Assembly: GCA_020091685.1 (NCBI GenBank)
Contig: CM034603.1
Coordinates: 10,274,683-10,338,682 of the forward strand
DNA from: Lutjanus erythropterus
Lineage: Eukaryota > Chordata > Actinopteri > Lutjaniformes > Lutjanidae
Length of the DNA stretch: 64,000 bases
Direction: 5' to 3'
This document shows, in pieces, positions 53,886-64,000 of the stretch. Made by a program: the position numbers and the translations under genes. Below the pieces are notes generated by a model. That model ran no database searches. It was not told the DNA's origin and worked only from the letters and a program-made list of their open reading frames with translations. Numbering within the stretch: position 1 is the stretch's first letter; every line of letters starts with the position of its first letter.

Positions 53886-54673
53886 CAAGCTCTTGAACAT
53901 ATAAATCAGTACCCGTTTACCGTATTTCATATCAATATGGCTGCAAAATATTCAAATACCCATTATCATCAATGAAATTAAAAAATCCAGTTTCATGTAT
54001 TGTGACCATGGTAAATATTGTACTGTAATGAACCATGGTGCTGACTGTAAACTGTCAGAAAATTATAGTTTATAGTACCACAATCTGCTCCTGCCTCTCC
54101 AATCTTACAATATATAAATTGTACATTAGATAAAATACTTTAATTAACAGATGCTGCATGCCACATATTTGTATTTTTATCTTGTTTGTTTTTGTTAAAT
54201 AAATTAGCAGACTGTAATCAAGACTGTAACCTTCCTCCTCTTCTGTCTTTTTTTAACACACAGCTAAAAATGGGAACATGTCTAGGGGACAGCTCCAGCC
54301 AGGAACAAGCTACCAAAGACAGCGACTGTCCATCTGGTCACCCTATCTTTTTTGTATCTGTTTTACATTTTTCATATAAATATACTAAACCTGTACTGTT
54401 TGTGTCTGAATAATATATTAAAATAAATATTTTTTCTAGGCATAACGGAATGAAAACTACTTCTTTCAGAACCGTGTCACTGTCAGAGACTAAATAGTGC
54501 ATGGGTAAGTCTAGGAGCCAATATACATACACTTTTATATTGTATTAGCAACTTATAGTCATGCATTTAGGGCTACTGTTTGTAAAAAGTTCTAGTGAAC
54601 TACTAAAATTTCATAAAGCTTATGCTAACCTCTCCTCAATAAAATGTGGACCCACCAGTGCTCAAAAAACAGT

Positions 54674-54679
54674 TTTATT
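54674..54679 (-). terminator. CARD-caspase polyadenylation signal
   Basis: TTTATT on the plus strand (AATAAA on the minus strand), 192 bases past the stop codon at 54871. Confidence 0.5.
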
Positions 54680-54870
54680 CTGAGACATAAATCTGACAGC
54701 ATAAAAAATGTGGCGATTTAAAATTAAAACATTTGGAATGAATGAATGAACATTAGAATGCTAAAAAAAAAAAAGTACAAAAGAGTACATTTTTAAGAAA
54801 ACTCTTCCCCTGACTTGATTGCACATCCTTAATTAAGACACAAGATATACAGTGTTTACTTGAGCTTCAG

Positions 54871-57579
54871 TTATGGTGGTAACAACACAAGTCTCTTCCG
54901 CAGGGTGAACCTAACCTCAGGCATCTGCTTTTGTTCACCCGGTTGAGAGGTCGCCTCTTTCTGGCTTACTTCATCGTTCACGCGGTGGAGGATGGTGGTC
55001 ATGTCATCACCCCTAAAACCATATAGATTGTTGAAAAACATTAATATCTCTATATTATGATTGAATAAAGTGTATAGTATACAGTGCATGGTAATGATCA
55101 CATAAGACTGTCTAGAAAAACTTGAAATGTTATTGATTTTTGTGTATTTCAGCAATGAGATTAACACAATATTTCATTCTGAGTTATACATTTACCTCGG
55201 ACAGCCCTCCTTCAGCTGCTGACAAACAGATTGGACAAACCAGCTGCCACTGATTGTGTGTCTAAATGCTTTATAATCTTCAACAGTGGCCATGGCAACC
55301 AGAACATCAGCTTCCTCAGGGATGAAGAGTACATCAGAATCATCAGTCTGCAGATCATTTAACAACACTCCACGATGTGTGGCTTTCGTCTCTTCAGCCT
55401 GGCAGGCCTGGATCAGGAACACTTTGGGCTTGCCGATGAGGGCTGACTGGTCGCCTGCCTTGAAGATTCTTGTTACTTGTTTTATGGAGAGGGACTCCCC
55501 ATCGATCCCCGAGACTACACCCCTCTTTCCGTGACTCAGAATGCAGCAGATGAAGGCATCGCCGTGTTCAGGAGCCATCTGAAGATCACTGAATCCATTG
55601 CCGGTCCACTCCTTAACACCGAACTCCTGCAGCTGAGAGAGGTCGCTCAGGGAAGCAAAGCACTTCAGGGCCCGATCCATCTGGTCTGCGGTTTGGTCTT
55701 TACACATCAGCACTCTGAACCCCAGCCAGCTGAACACCTCCGCCAAACTGTCTGCAGGAAATTTAGTTTACAAAAATCTCTGTCAAGCTTCAACCACCAA
55801 CAAACTGGGCAACAACGTAAACCTGTGAATCTGTCTACTATGGTACATACGAGCATCTTTGTCGGTTCCTCTTCTCTCTTTGTTGAACATGAAATTTTCG
55901 TTGTTTATGATGACACAGAGGCCGGTAGGCTGGCTGTTCAACTGGTAAAGCTCGTCCTAAAAATAATGCAAACAGTTGGACACAAACACTTAATGAAGAA
56001 TGAAACTAGAGTGGATATTTTTACCCTTTAATATTTAAAGCTCCTAGACTTTTACTTCAAGTGATAGCTCCAATTATTTGAAGTGAGGTTGTGTGAGATT
56101 GAGTTTTAGATACAGTGGATGGCAGTCAGCACGCCCATAGATTGCTGTGGACAGGGTCGGCAAAAAAAAAGAATTCTGGCTACTTTAAAAAAGGTCCACT
56201 TAAAACAATAAATATTAGTTTAAGTGTGCATTATATTTAGAATATTTTAATACCTTTATCTTCACTTCAAACAGCCTATTCTGACAGGAAACTTCAGTTA
56301 TATGAGCCAAATATCACTCTCTACAAACCAAACTCCACAGGTCAAACCAGTAATTTTATCTTGCAGAACACGGGAGTTGCTGGTCTACCACTGACTTTAC
56401 CTGTTACTTTGTTTGAGTTATTGTGTGATTTTGATGTTTTAATAGTTTAGTTTGGATTTACTGAACTTGCACAATAACACAAACTAACTAACAGACCAAG
56501 GCAGCAGCAGACCAGCATTTGCAAAATGAAATGACTGATTTCACCTTTGGAGTTTGGTTGGTTTAGAGAGACCAATCGTTGGCTCGTATAACAGTGGTTT
56601 TCCTTCAGAAATGACTGTCTGACAGCAAAGTAAAGCAGTGAAAACATTCTAAATATTGCATACACTTAAACTGATATTGATTTTTTAGGTGGACCTTTTT
56701 TTTAAGTGGCTGAAATACCTTTTATTGCTGACTCTGTGCACAGCAGTCCATTGTTAAGCTTCCATGCTGGTACTCCTGTCTGCTTTTCCTAACTGGAGGT
56801 GTGTTGACCAGCATCTATTGTAGATAATAAACTGACAAAACCTCATACAACCCTACATCAAATAGTCCAAATGATCACTTTAACAGGTACCTTGACTTTT
56901 TGGTACAAGTTTAACATATAAAAGCATTACAATATTACACAGCCGATGTTAATGTTAATGTTAATGTTAATGTTAATCCTGGCTAATAAGCAGGTGTCTG
57001 CAGGATTTGTGAGTCAAAGCTCTTCTTGTGTCTCTTTAACAAGCCTAACTAAAATACAATATAATACATGGTTTCGCTATTAGGTAAAAACCTCACCTCC
57101 CTTCGCTTCTTCTTCTCTGGAGCATCTGAGGAAATCAGAGTGAAACAGAATTACACCTCCAAACATAAAGTCAACATCCTGTGAAACAGACGATAGGCTG
57201 GTCACAGTCATTTCTATACCAAAATGATGTATGTTAACATACCACTGTCGAGCGAAGAAGCTTGGACAGGGTAAGGTAAAAGGCTCCTGTCGCTCAACTG
57301 CATTTTCTTCAGGTCAGGGAAAGTCGTTTTGACTTCCTCATCAGTTTGCAGGAGGTTCAGGAAGGCTTGGCAGGTGTCCTCTCCTTTGTTCATGATCTTA
57401 TCCACCAGCGCAATGACGTGCCCCTCCACGCTTTCTTTGTTGATGCTTTTCAGGTTGTTGTACTCGCGTCTGGTTATCAGGTTCTTCTCATGAACTTTGT
57501 TGAGGATTAGATCGTGGTCTCCACACAAAGTCTCCTGAATGGCAGTTTTGTTACGTCTCACTGTGTTTTGGGCCTCCAT
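54871..57579 (-). CDS. casp20: CARD-containing caspase-8-like protease (caspase-20 type)
   Basis: Five coding exons from right to left: 57579-57243, 57125-57097, 55956-55851, 55751-55196 and 55012-54871, giving 389 aa. Residues 1-90 form a CARD (LILNKVHEKNLITRREYNNL, DTCQAFLNLLQ), then a short basic linker and a caspase domain with GLCVIINNENF, pocket Arg in ERRGTD, catalytic His231 (CCILSHG) and Cys274. The protease part resembles caspase-8 (FICCILSHGKRG, PEEADVLVAMAT). Such CARD-casp8 genes are known in non-mammalian vertebrates beside casp8 and have been called caspase-20; I give the symbol on that basis. The active-site pentapeptide is QACQA rather than QACQG/R. A splice acceptor just before the ATG and a donor at 58817 indicate a non-coding first exon. 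The adaptor it binds is unknown to me; CARD-CARD recruitment is the family rule. Confidence 0.85.
56050..56883. mobile_element. Palindromic MITE family B, copy 4 (CARD-caspase intron)
   Basis: GAAGTGAGGTTGTGTGAGAT, GATTGCTGTGGACAGGGTC and GAACACGGGAGTTGCTGGTC are shared with the other copies. The arms are inverted about 56440. The ends are more worn than in copy 3. Confidence 0.75.
56946..56977. repeat. GTTAAT hexanucleotide microsatellite
   Basis: Five tandem TTAATG units in an intron. Confidence 0.9.
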
Positions 57580-58817
57580 TCTGAATCTGACACAGAGAAA
57601 TACACAGACGAAGATGAGGATTAGACAACGAGAGGGACTGGACAAATGTATACAAAAAATCTGTTCAAACTTTAAATGACTCTCTCCTTTTTTTGCTGAG
57701 ATTTATCTGTGTAGTACACCAGTATCTGTGTCAGGAGGTTTGACGTTGTTTATCTGTTGTTTGTTATTAACATGTATATATAATGCAAAAACAACCTAAT
57801 TTCAGACCCAGATTAAGACAAAGCAAGGCAGGTCAGATCTATCGCACACAAACACAATGAGGCCTTTTAGGCAGTTCAGAATGCCCCACTCAGACGGATT
57901 TAGTCATTTTTGGGGCCTAAGGTAAACATAGGCATGGGGCCCTCGACATCCCTTGTTGTCCCCCTACTTCTATCCTTCAAAAAAATAATAAGTCATAAAA
58001 ATAAATATTTCTTTATAGCTTCACAGCCTTCTGAAAGACGCTGATCTATAGTCTGGTGGTACAGCAACAGATACTTATGCATCTCTTGTCAGACAGCAGC
58101 AGGTGAATAGATTGTGGCTGGCTGTGGTGGGTATCGTCTTTTAGTATGCTCCCGTTTCCTCCTTTTTTCATTTTTAGCACCACTGGCAGTGGCTTCATTT
58201 CAGTCTACACACCTCGCCAAGCTACCTGAGTTGCACTTGGGCTGCATTTACTGTACAGTAATAAAATGTAACAAGCTGTACTTCGTTTGAAATTAGACAA
58301 AAACTAAAATTATATATTCTTCATTAGTTAGAAAACACATTGATACCCTAATTAGACAACACCAAACAGGAGATAACGGGCTGCATCAAATTAGACAAGA
58401 TCCAAACATAATGTGAGCCATAAGTCCAGATGTGGTCTGGCAGATCTGATCACATTCTGATCCACGTAGCATTTACACCTTGCATTAACATGCTTGTTTC
58501 CTTTATTCTGCGGAAAACGTATTCAGATACAGATTGCATTGTAATACCAAGTGTAAATGGGGTGTAGGTTATAGATCAAGATGATTGTACTACTGTGATA
58601 TATATATGCAGGCTTTTGTTTATAGTTAGTGTATATATATGTTAAGTTTTTTGTAACAGTAGCATCATTAGTACGCTCTTCAAAATCAGTGATAATCAGT
58701 AATGTAGTAAATGAGCTGAATTGAAGTTAACTCCGATAAAGACATGTAAAGTACATATAAACTGCTGTACTTTCAAACTATAGCATATCTACAAAGATAC
58801 AGTTGTAGCGACTTACT

Positions 58818-58890
58818 GTGAAGAAGTCTTCCCTCCAGACAGTTCTTTCGGTGGACTGTAGGGTTACTTCCTTTGAATTCCTTCCTATGC
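58818..58890 (-). other. Probable non-coding exon 1 of the CARD caspase
   Basis: A strong minus-strand donor GTAAGT lies at 58817-58812. The coding exon is preceded by an acceptor (TGTGTCAG) just before the ATG. The 5' boundary is approximate. Confidence 0.4.
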
Positions 58891-58901
58891 CCCTCTAACT
58901 G

Positions 58902-58912
58902 CTTTCGTTTTC
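58902..58912 (-). promoter_or_regulatory. ISRE/IRF-like site at the CARD-caspase promoter
   Basis: CTTTCGTTTTC on the plus strand is GAAAACGAAAG on the gene strand, a perfect GAAANNGAAA core, about 90 bp upstream of the proposed exon-1 donor. Confidence 0.55.
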
Positions 58913-59132
58913 AAACTAAGTCAGAGCTGGCTTTAGGGCGTTGCCCCATACCTGAGGAAAGATGGCGTTTCTGCATTAATATCTTTCCATGTGGAGCAGT
59001 TCATTGAATAAGTGGTTAGACTGGAGTGGGATGTAGTTACAAACAACGGAAGAGCACTAGTGTTTTGCGTGCCCACCACCTCGTGGACGAATACCAGTAA
59101 CCTATATTGTTAGCTGTAGGGTGTAGTACGCG

Positions 59133-59146
59133 CCACAAGGGGGCAG
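59133..59146 (+). promoter_or_regulatory. CTCF-like motif near the tRNA gene
   Basis: CCACAAGGGGGCAG differs from the common CTCF core CCACTAGGGGGCAG by one base. It lies 210 bp before the tRNA gene. Confidence 0.5.
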
Positions 59147-59355
59147 CTTTGAGCCTGTTACCTCATTGGCGCAGAGAAGAATTCGCCGCAATGAAGAACT
59201 GTAGAAGTTACGTAACGTTTGAGTTCATGTTTTACTAGAAGCGGGAACGTTTTAACAAAAGAATGGGCTACAATGACATCCCCATTAATAACTTCAGATC
59301 CAGATGGGAATATATACATATATAATGATGTTTATCGATTTGTACCTCTATGTAG

Positions 59356-59426
59356 TCCCTGGTGGTCTAGTGGTTAGGATTCGGCGCTCTCACCGCCGCG
59401 GCCCGGGTTCGATTCCCGGTCAGGGA
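59356..59426 (+). tRNA. tRNA-Glu (anticodon CTC)
   Basis: The 71 bases fold as a full cloverleaf. The acceptor stem TCCCTGG pairs with TCAGGGA with one G-U pair. The A box is TGGTCTAGTGG and the B box GGTTCGATTCC. The anticodon stem CGGCG/CGCCG encloses loop CTCTCAC with anticodon CTC. The next base (A, 59427) serves as discriminator, and a T-run (CTTTTG) just downstream can end Pol III transcription. No intron. It reads Glu GAG codons. It is a single gene here rather than part of an array. Confidence 0.96.
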
Positions 59427-59620
59427 ACGTCTTTTGCATTGTGACCCAGCAGGGATGACAAACAGTTGTTGCAACTACAATATCGTCTAGTTCCTGCGGC
59501 ATTTCATATGAGCCACAAGTCACTTCAACCTGAAACGTCTCTCAGGATTAATACTGTCATCGAATTGATGACAATGGTCAGCCTCAGGAAACTGAATATT
59601 AGTACAGTGATACTTTTTTT

Positions 59621-59910
59621 AAGGCTGCAAAGAATGATTTTTTTTTATTATTGACGATAAATCTGTTGATTATTTTCTTGATTAATTGATTAGTTGTTTG
59701 TAAAATGTTATAACATGATGAAAAATGTTCCCAGACTTTTCCTAAAAACCCAGGATGACATACTCAAATGTCTTTTTTGTCTATAACCTGGTCATAGAGG
59801 TGTAAAAAACAGAAAATATACAGAAAATATTAAAAAGTTAATTATGTATATAAATATATATATAAATGACCAATTTACCAGAATAGTTGATGATTAATTT
59901 AATAATAAAT
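59621..59910. mobile_element. GGGCTGCAA-family MITE, copy 5
   Basis: AAGGCTGCAAAGAATGATTT at the left, the interior TGTTCCCAGACTTTTCC and GTTGATGATTAATTTAATAA at the right match the family, with more decay than in copy 4. Confidence 0.65.
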
Positions 59911-60728
59911 TACACAGAAAATAATGCAACGTAGAGTAACCTACTAAAATCTGATCTAACGTGAATATACATTATGTACACTCAGTGGCCCGTTTATTTA
60001 TCTTTATGATCTTTCAGAGGAAGTAGTTTGTAATGTTGAACTTTATTGCATTATACACAGAAGTATTGCTGTTATTGGTTGTTCTGTCAGCCTACCGCAG
60101 TGATATAAATGGTGATACATACAATAATATATAATATATCTAATTTATTGCAGGTCTGTTGTACTAGACTACATCCACTTCACAAGTTGTACTTGCACCT
60201 GAGTTTATTATGCATTCATGGCTTGTGTTACATTATTAATCCTCAAAGCAGCCACTTGTTTCTCTTATCCTACTTTGCAGAGAAGATCCATTTATACCTC
60301 TTACACTCCCTACGAAGCCATCATATATTACTGACTCCTTCCAGACAGATTTTCTGAACTGTTTGAGCTGAGTCTCGGTTACCTTCTGTTGATCTGCTGC
60401 TTTGTTTTTGCACACCATGTGAATGCTGTCCTAATCAACTAGTTATACCTAACTTGAAGCTAATTTTAATCTCAGTCTGAATACGGAGGGATTTTAGATT
60501 TTTAAACCCAGAGAACTGAGAGGGCAAAAGTCAATGGCTGTTTCTCTGAATGGCTGGATCTCCACAGTGTTGAGTGCATTTTACAGTGATGCAGTGATGC
60601 AAATACTGATGTCTTATGTAAAAAATGGTCCACAGTTTTGCTTAAAAAAAAGAGGTCATTCAATGTTGGCAAGGTGCTAAAGATCATGTTTTACAAATCC
60701 TTTATTCAGTCAGGTCTGAACGATACAC

Positions 60729-60729
<1 letters not shown>

Positions 60730-60763
<34 letters not shown>
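60730..60763. repeat. Poly(A) tract of 34 bases
   Basis: Uninterrupted A-run followed by TCATCATCA. It could be the tail of a retroposed copy, but no body or flanking duplication is recognisable. Confidence 0.9.
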
Positions 60764-60767
<4 letters not shown>

Positions 60768-61034
60768 CATCAATTCGAGAGTTTCTACATTTTTACAATT
60801 TTAGTGGGAATTGTAACTTTTGCCACAAGGATGTTTCCTTACATCTGTAGAATATGCATGTTTGTAACACTACAATGCTTCATTCAACATTTTACCTTAG
60901 CTATTTTATTTTATTTTATTTTTTAAAACTTAACAACAAACAGTCTGTAACTTTTCCAAAGTTTCCAATCTGATTAAAATGAATGATGTGATATTGTATT
61001 AAAAAGTTACCAATTTTATTTACAAATTGGCAAT

Positions 61035-61110
61035 TTAATAATAATAATAATAATCATCATCATCATCATCATCGTCGTCATTGTCATAATCATAATAATC
61101 ATAATAATAG
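61035..61110. repeat. AAT/CAT compound trinucleotide microsatellite
   Basis: AAT units pass into CAT, CGT and back to AATAATC words. Confidence 0.9.
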
Positions 61111-63145
61111 TACTTTCTAATATTATGTAAAAAGTTGCTTGTTTCATCAATCAGATTACTTTAAAAAGTTTGAGATTTTATTTAAAAAGTTATTGATTCA
61201 GTCTGTGATTTGTACCTAGGTTTTACTGGATTTCTGATGAAGACACCGCTTCAGACGTCTCAAGAAAAGGTGCGGGTGTTTCAGAGTTTTTGATTGTGCA
61301 GTGTATGTGTCAGAGAATAATAATAAAGGAAGAGGAAGAAAGTCATGGCTTCCTGAACCTCTGTACTTGTGTGATGTCATACTTCTTCTTTCCCCAGAAA
61401 CGTGTCTTCAGTCAGTGAGGGCACTCTGAGTTAGTCAGTTAGTCAGTGAATGAGTGGAGGGACAGCGGGCAGGTAACGGCTTCTTCTTATCGCTGTTTAT
61501 GTTATGGTGTTGTAACGTACTGTAGGGAAATGTTGTGATAGTTTTAATTTATTTGGAAAGCTTACAAGCTTACACTGAGAGTAGTTAATCATGGGTATGT
61601 TCATTTGTCATTTTGAGAGAGAGTACTATAGAGTGTAAACAAAACAAAGTACACCCATCTCATTCTTTCTTTCATTTTTGTTGAAAATGTAAAAACTGTT
61701 GTAGGCAGTTGAAATGTATATTTTGTTAAAACTCACAATTATGTAACTGAGAAGAGAATTAACAGTTGTATGGAGAAAAAGCTGTTTGTTTGTATGGCAT
61801 TTTATGACCATTGAGGTGTCTTACTAGAAGTCTCTAAGGAATTTAAAAGGGGAAGTTTAAGCAGCCAGGAAATTACTAAGTTAACACTGACACAACAGCT
61901 TATCTCTGCCTTTTACTGTAAATGACACTGTAGTGTGTGTTTATGTTTGTTCCTCTGTCTTTGTGTGTGTGTGGGAAGGGGATGGGGGGCTTGTTTTACT
62001 TAATTCATGGGTTCCCACTTGTGGCATCCAACAGCTTTGTGGGGTTCATAACTTTAAAGGGCAGTTTGAGGGTTAAGACTTGGTTTTAGGGTTAGGATTA
62101 GTTGTGCTGGTTGGTGTTAGGGTAAAGGGCTAGGGAAAGCATTATGTCAATGACAGGTCCTACGAAACATTTCAGACTGAAGACCAGTTAATTGGGGACG
62201 GCTTGTCCAATGGGGGATAAAAGCTGTATGCTCAGTTGGCCTTTCACTAAGACCCTATCACGAACAGGACAGGACACGAACTGTCCAATCCAATCAGCCA
62301 AATTTGTGTCAGATAGCAGAGCATTTGACAGGCTTGTGTCTTATTCCTCGGGGTTTTATTGGGATTATGTTGTGGGTTTGAGGTGGAGGATCTGGACAGG
62401 TGCGGAATCAAAGTGGGCTGATTATGGTCTAAGCTGGTTAGCTTCACTCTTATCCAGGCTCTTTGTCTGAGGTGATTATGATCCAGTTGGTCTGGTTATG
62501 CTATATTTCACCATCTGACTAATTTTTGATGTGATGTAGCTTTAGCCCATAATAGTTATATTATGTATGTAGCTGTTAAATATTGAAAAGTCAGCTGGAG
62601 ACAAACTTCTCAGCTGAGTCACTGAGTTGAAGCATAGGCTTTATCTATGAATCTGCCAGCGAGAGTCATCATCTCAGCCAAGAAAATCCATGGGTGTTGG
62701 CTAGAAATGAAAAGCTGCTTTTGTTTACTTCTCTGTGGAATCCAAGACCATGTGTAAATATTGCCAGTTTTGAAGTTAAATCTGCCACTGTTCTCACTGT
62801 AAATGCCATACAGTGCAGGGTGAGAATGGAAAGCTTGACAGGCATAGCAACAGTAGCTAAAGAGGGTGAGGCTTTATGAAGGATCCCTTAAGAAAAAGGT
62901 GATTTTTGGGTCAGGGTATGGTTAAGGTTAGGGTTAGTCCCTAGGAAATGAATAGAGGTCTATGCAATTTCCCCAAAAATAAGTAATTGTATTTTTGTGT
63001 GTGTGTGTGTGTGTCCGTGTGTGAAACCTCTAGGTTGCTATGAAGCTGGTTCCTGTCCATTCACTGCTTTGGTCCTGTTTGCTGGTCTTGTGGGCTTCAC
63101 AAAATGGTGGGTTATGTTTGGCATTACACACTACTCACACGCACG

Positions 63146-63149
<4 letters not shown>

Positions 63150-63186
<37 letters not shown>
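63150..63186. repeat. CA microsatellite
   Basis: (AC)n preceded by GCACGCACGCAC. The DNA around it (61940-63130) has GGGTTAGG words and GAATAGAGGTCTATGCAATT, which look like a dispersed fish repeat. Confidence 0.9.
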
Positions 63187-63188
<2 letters not shown>

Positions 63189-63497
63189 CTTGGGAACACA
63201 TTGCTTAATTCGTCAAACATTTTTGGCTATCTTGCTTTCATCTGGGTGGTGTTGCACTTTGTTTCTGTTTTCCTTCCTTATGAGGAAACCAGCTTTGTCC
63301 ACTACCCCGATTAAAGAAAAATCCCCTAAATTCTGATAAGTTAAGCGTGGTGTGCTGATTATGATGGACTCTGACGATGATTTTCCTTGTGTTATAACTC
63401 TCGATATATGTTCTCTTTTAACAGAGGCAGAGGCCAACAATCCAGATGTCTGTTCGGATGAAAAGTATACTGATGAAGTGAGAGTCACTATGTTCTA

Positions 63498-63967
63498 TTA
63501 AAGGGAAATTTGGCACTTTTCATGTGGATGTCCAGCCAGTATTGATTGTAAATGCAGTTAGTGGAAGTAATAGATTCCTCAGGGCATGCTATACTGACCA
63601 AGACAAGTTCTCTTACTGTCTGAGCCTACATGTATTAGTATGCATTGCATGCCAGCTTCTGACACCCACACCCATGTTGCTCTGTATTGTCACCCTAGTC
63701 TATAGCTGTTATTTTAATGGCCAGAACATTAGGTTAGGTAAATACAAATGTATTATGTAGTATGCCATCTGGCTGCCCAGAGGCAAAGGATTGAAATCCA
63801 AGCTGAAATACCCTGGATTCAAGGAGAACAGCAGATTTGTCAGCATTAGAACTCAGTTTTCTGGGTCAGTACAGCACCCACTGATAAATGTATTGCCTCA
63901 GTTAATTACATTTACCATTTAACACTGACTGGACATCCACACAGGAGAGTGCCACATTTTCTCTTAA
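63498..63967. mobile_element. TTAA-flanked MITE at the right edge
   Basis: The left end TTAAAGGGAAATTTGGCACT ... GTGGATGTCCAGCCAGT and the right end ACTGACTGGACATCCACAC ... TCTCTTAA are inverted repeats of about 45 bp with TTAA on both sides. No transposase frame. Confidence 0.85.
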
Positions 63968-64000
63968 ACTTCCAAAAATCCACACAGACACAATAAAGGC

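Larger units (their letters stand above)
53310..54870. other. Gap between catip and the CARD caspase
   Basis: The first 220 bp are the GC-rich catip promoter. Then come ATCTCATAATTATGACTTT repeats (53640-53725), a dispersed repeat at 53765-53885 shared with pnkd intron 1, and AT-rich DNA. No coding gene is supported. Confidence 0.55.
57580..59355. other. CARD-caspase 5' region up to the tRNA gene
   Basis: It holds the intron before the coding ATG, the proposed non-coding exon, its promoter and about 400 bp of flank. A TTTACACC-element fragment lies near 58440-58565. No other exon is seen. Confidence 0.55.
59430..64000. other. Right-hand intergenic region, no supported gene
   Basis: It contains MITE copies, a 34-base poly(A) run, trinucleotide repeats at 61035-61110, TTAGGG-like words at 62093-62110 and 62925-62940, a CA repeat at 63150-63186 and a TTAA-flanked element at the edge. 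In human, SLC11A1 follows CATIP, but no exon of it could be recognised here. Confidence 0.5.

Noticed and set aside
60730..60763. Poly(A) tract considered as the tail of a SINE or processed pseudogene.
   Set aside because: No Pol III boxes, gene-like body or flanking target duplication were found next to it.
61450..61472. An ATG with seven codons before a GTAACG donor, as a possible first exon of a gene to the right.
   Set aside because: Joining it to the only plausible acceptor nearby (63425) runs into a stop codon, and no recognisable protein results.
63425..63477. A candidate 53-bp internal exon (acceptor TTTTAACAG, donor GTGAGA, open in one frame).
   Set aside because: It is short, unrecognised and without a matching upstream exon; such splice-like pairs are frequent by chance.

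Overview
The window is nuclear DNA of a bony fish, most likely a percomorph teleost. It has compact multi-exon vertebrate genes with GT-AG introns, long CA/GT microsatellites and many short palindromic DNA transposons. The species cannot be named from the sequence.

Layout: 1-6330 is repeat-rich intergenic DNA. 6336-15047 (+) carries mcm6, the MCM6 subunit of the replicative helicase, preceded by an E2F-type promoter. 16088-19424 (+) carries a three-exon gene for a small mitochondrial membrane protein that matches the short form of PNKD (MR-1S). 21745-28853 (-) is tmbim1, tail to tail with pnkd. 37812-45667 (-) is casp8, with two DEDs and a caspase domain; an intron holds a decayed Tc1-like transposon. 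48363-53305 (-) is catip, a ciliary/actin gene. 54871-57579 (-) is a CARD-containing caspase-8-like gene of the caspase-20 type. 59356-59426 (+) is tRNA-Glu(CTC). The remainder to 64000 is repeat-rich with no gene I can support. I assembled the exons by hand from splice sites and frame continuity. All six reading frames close without internal stops, giving predicted lengths of 832, 165, 338, 491, 353 and 389 aa.

Gene content matches pieces of human chromosome 2: MCM6 (2q21), CASP8 (2q33), and the PNKD-TMBIM1-CATIP run (2q35). Functionally, two initiator-type caspases flank a cilium gene, and both caspase promoters carry interferon-response-like sites. catip has an RFX X-box-like palindrome upstream.

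The most unusual signal is a pair of related promoter modules of about 250 bp, one upstream of mcm6 and one ending at the pnkd start codon. Each carries two TCTCGCGAGA palindromes about 160 bp apart. The mcm6 copy has inverted termini and a CTTTG direct repeat at its ends, which suggests that a small transposon delivered CGCG-box promoter elements to neighbouring housekeeping genes. Other points to follow are a QACQA active-site variant in the CARD caspase, an Asp-to-His change at the presumed pH-sensor position of TMBIM1, a Trp-to-Ile change in the casp8 substrate pocket, and an MR-1S-only pnkd locus without the hydrolase exons.
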